Part shown: in pieces, positions 5,073 to 5,113 of the stretch
Numbering within the stretch: the first letter of the stretch is position 1
Layout: each line of letters starts with the position of its first letter
NCBI GenBank assembly: GCA_964534705.1
Contig: CAZHPY010000088.1
Location: 1 to 5,113 of the forward strand
Length of the DNA stretch: 5,113 nt
Source: CAZHPY01 sp964534705
GTDB lineage: Bacteria > Omnitrophota > Gorgyraeia > 2-01-FULL-45-10
Reading direction: 5' to 3'
Notes under the pieces: generated by a model
The model's database searches: none
What the model was told of the DNA's origin: nothing
What the model saw: only the letters and a program-made list of their open reading frames with translations
Made by a program: the position numbers and the translations under genes

Positions 5073-5113
5073 TGACGCTGTGAAAACCTTTTTAAAGTAT
5101 GGGGCGAGCTAAT

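Larger units (their letters stand above)
4741..5113. other. Repeat-rich region after dnaK, no gene recognised
   Basis: This 373-base stretch contains an assembly gap, a G/T-only tract, a diverged copy of the dnaK 3' end, degenerate direct repeats and a hairpin cluster, each listed separately. Neither strand shows a family I recognise. Short + strand frames exist (GTG 4943 to TGA 5047, 34 codons; ATG 5047 to TAA 5112, 21 codons, overlapping in TGATG), but they lack good ribosome binding sites and recognisable motifs. There is no tRNA or rRNA signature. No standard Rho-independent terminator (GC hairpin then a T run) is visible for the dnaK operon; one could be hidden in the gap. Confidence 0.7.

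Noticed and set aside
4943..5112. Two tiny + strand frames (34 and 21 codons) overlapping as TGATG
   Set aside because: The stop/start overlap looks like coupled genes, but both are very short, lack a convincing ribosome binding site, resemble no family I know and overlap the hairpin cluster. Chance is more likely.

Overview
The window is a bacterial chromosomal segment carrying housekeeping and heat-shock genes, all on the + strand. It holds the 3' end of miaA (tRNA A37 prenylation), a complete hflX (ribosome-associated GTPase), a promoter fused to a perfect CIRCE operator, and the heat-shock operon hrcA-grpE-dnaK. After dnaK come a 10-base assembly gap and about 360 bases of repeat-rich sequence in which I recognise no gene.

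Organism: HrcA/CIRCE control and the hrcA-grpE-dnaK order show a bacterium outside the groups that control dnaK only through sigma-32. Heavy use of ATA and AGG codons, the unusual protein variants and the scaffold gap suggest a draft or metagenome assembly of a poorly sampled lineage. An Omnitrophota-like candidate phylum is a guess from general impression, not something I can prove here. The DnaK lacks the roughly 20-residue N-terminal insert typical of many Gram-negative Hsp70s and carries a short extra segment after its AEG motif, so its ancestry may differ from that of its operon partners.

Layout: miaA (3-407, 5' end outside the window) overlaps hflX (379-1467) by 29 bases. The hrcA promoter begins inside the last codons of hflX, and its predicted start point falls at the left edge of CIRCE (1491-1517). 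hrcA (1545-2282), grpE (2288-2821) and dnaK (2824-4740) follow with gaps of 5 and 2 bases, so they are almost certainly co-transcribed. HrcA would repress the operon through CIRCE, while GrpE is the nucleotide exchange factor for DnaK. No dnaJ is seen before the window ends.

The most interesting points are a compact HrcA (245 residues, lacking about 100 residues of the central dimerising/GAF region) beside a perfect CIRCE, the indel pattern of DnaK, and the region after dnaK. There, a diverged copy of the dnaK 3' end reappears beyond the gap, next to a G/T-only tract with quadruplex potential, degenerate direct repeats and a cluster of mutually exclusive hairpins. I see no convincing new multi-gene system; the region is mostly conserved core genome with an odd 3' flank.
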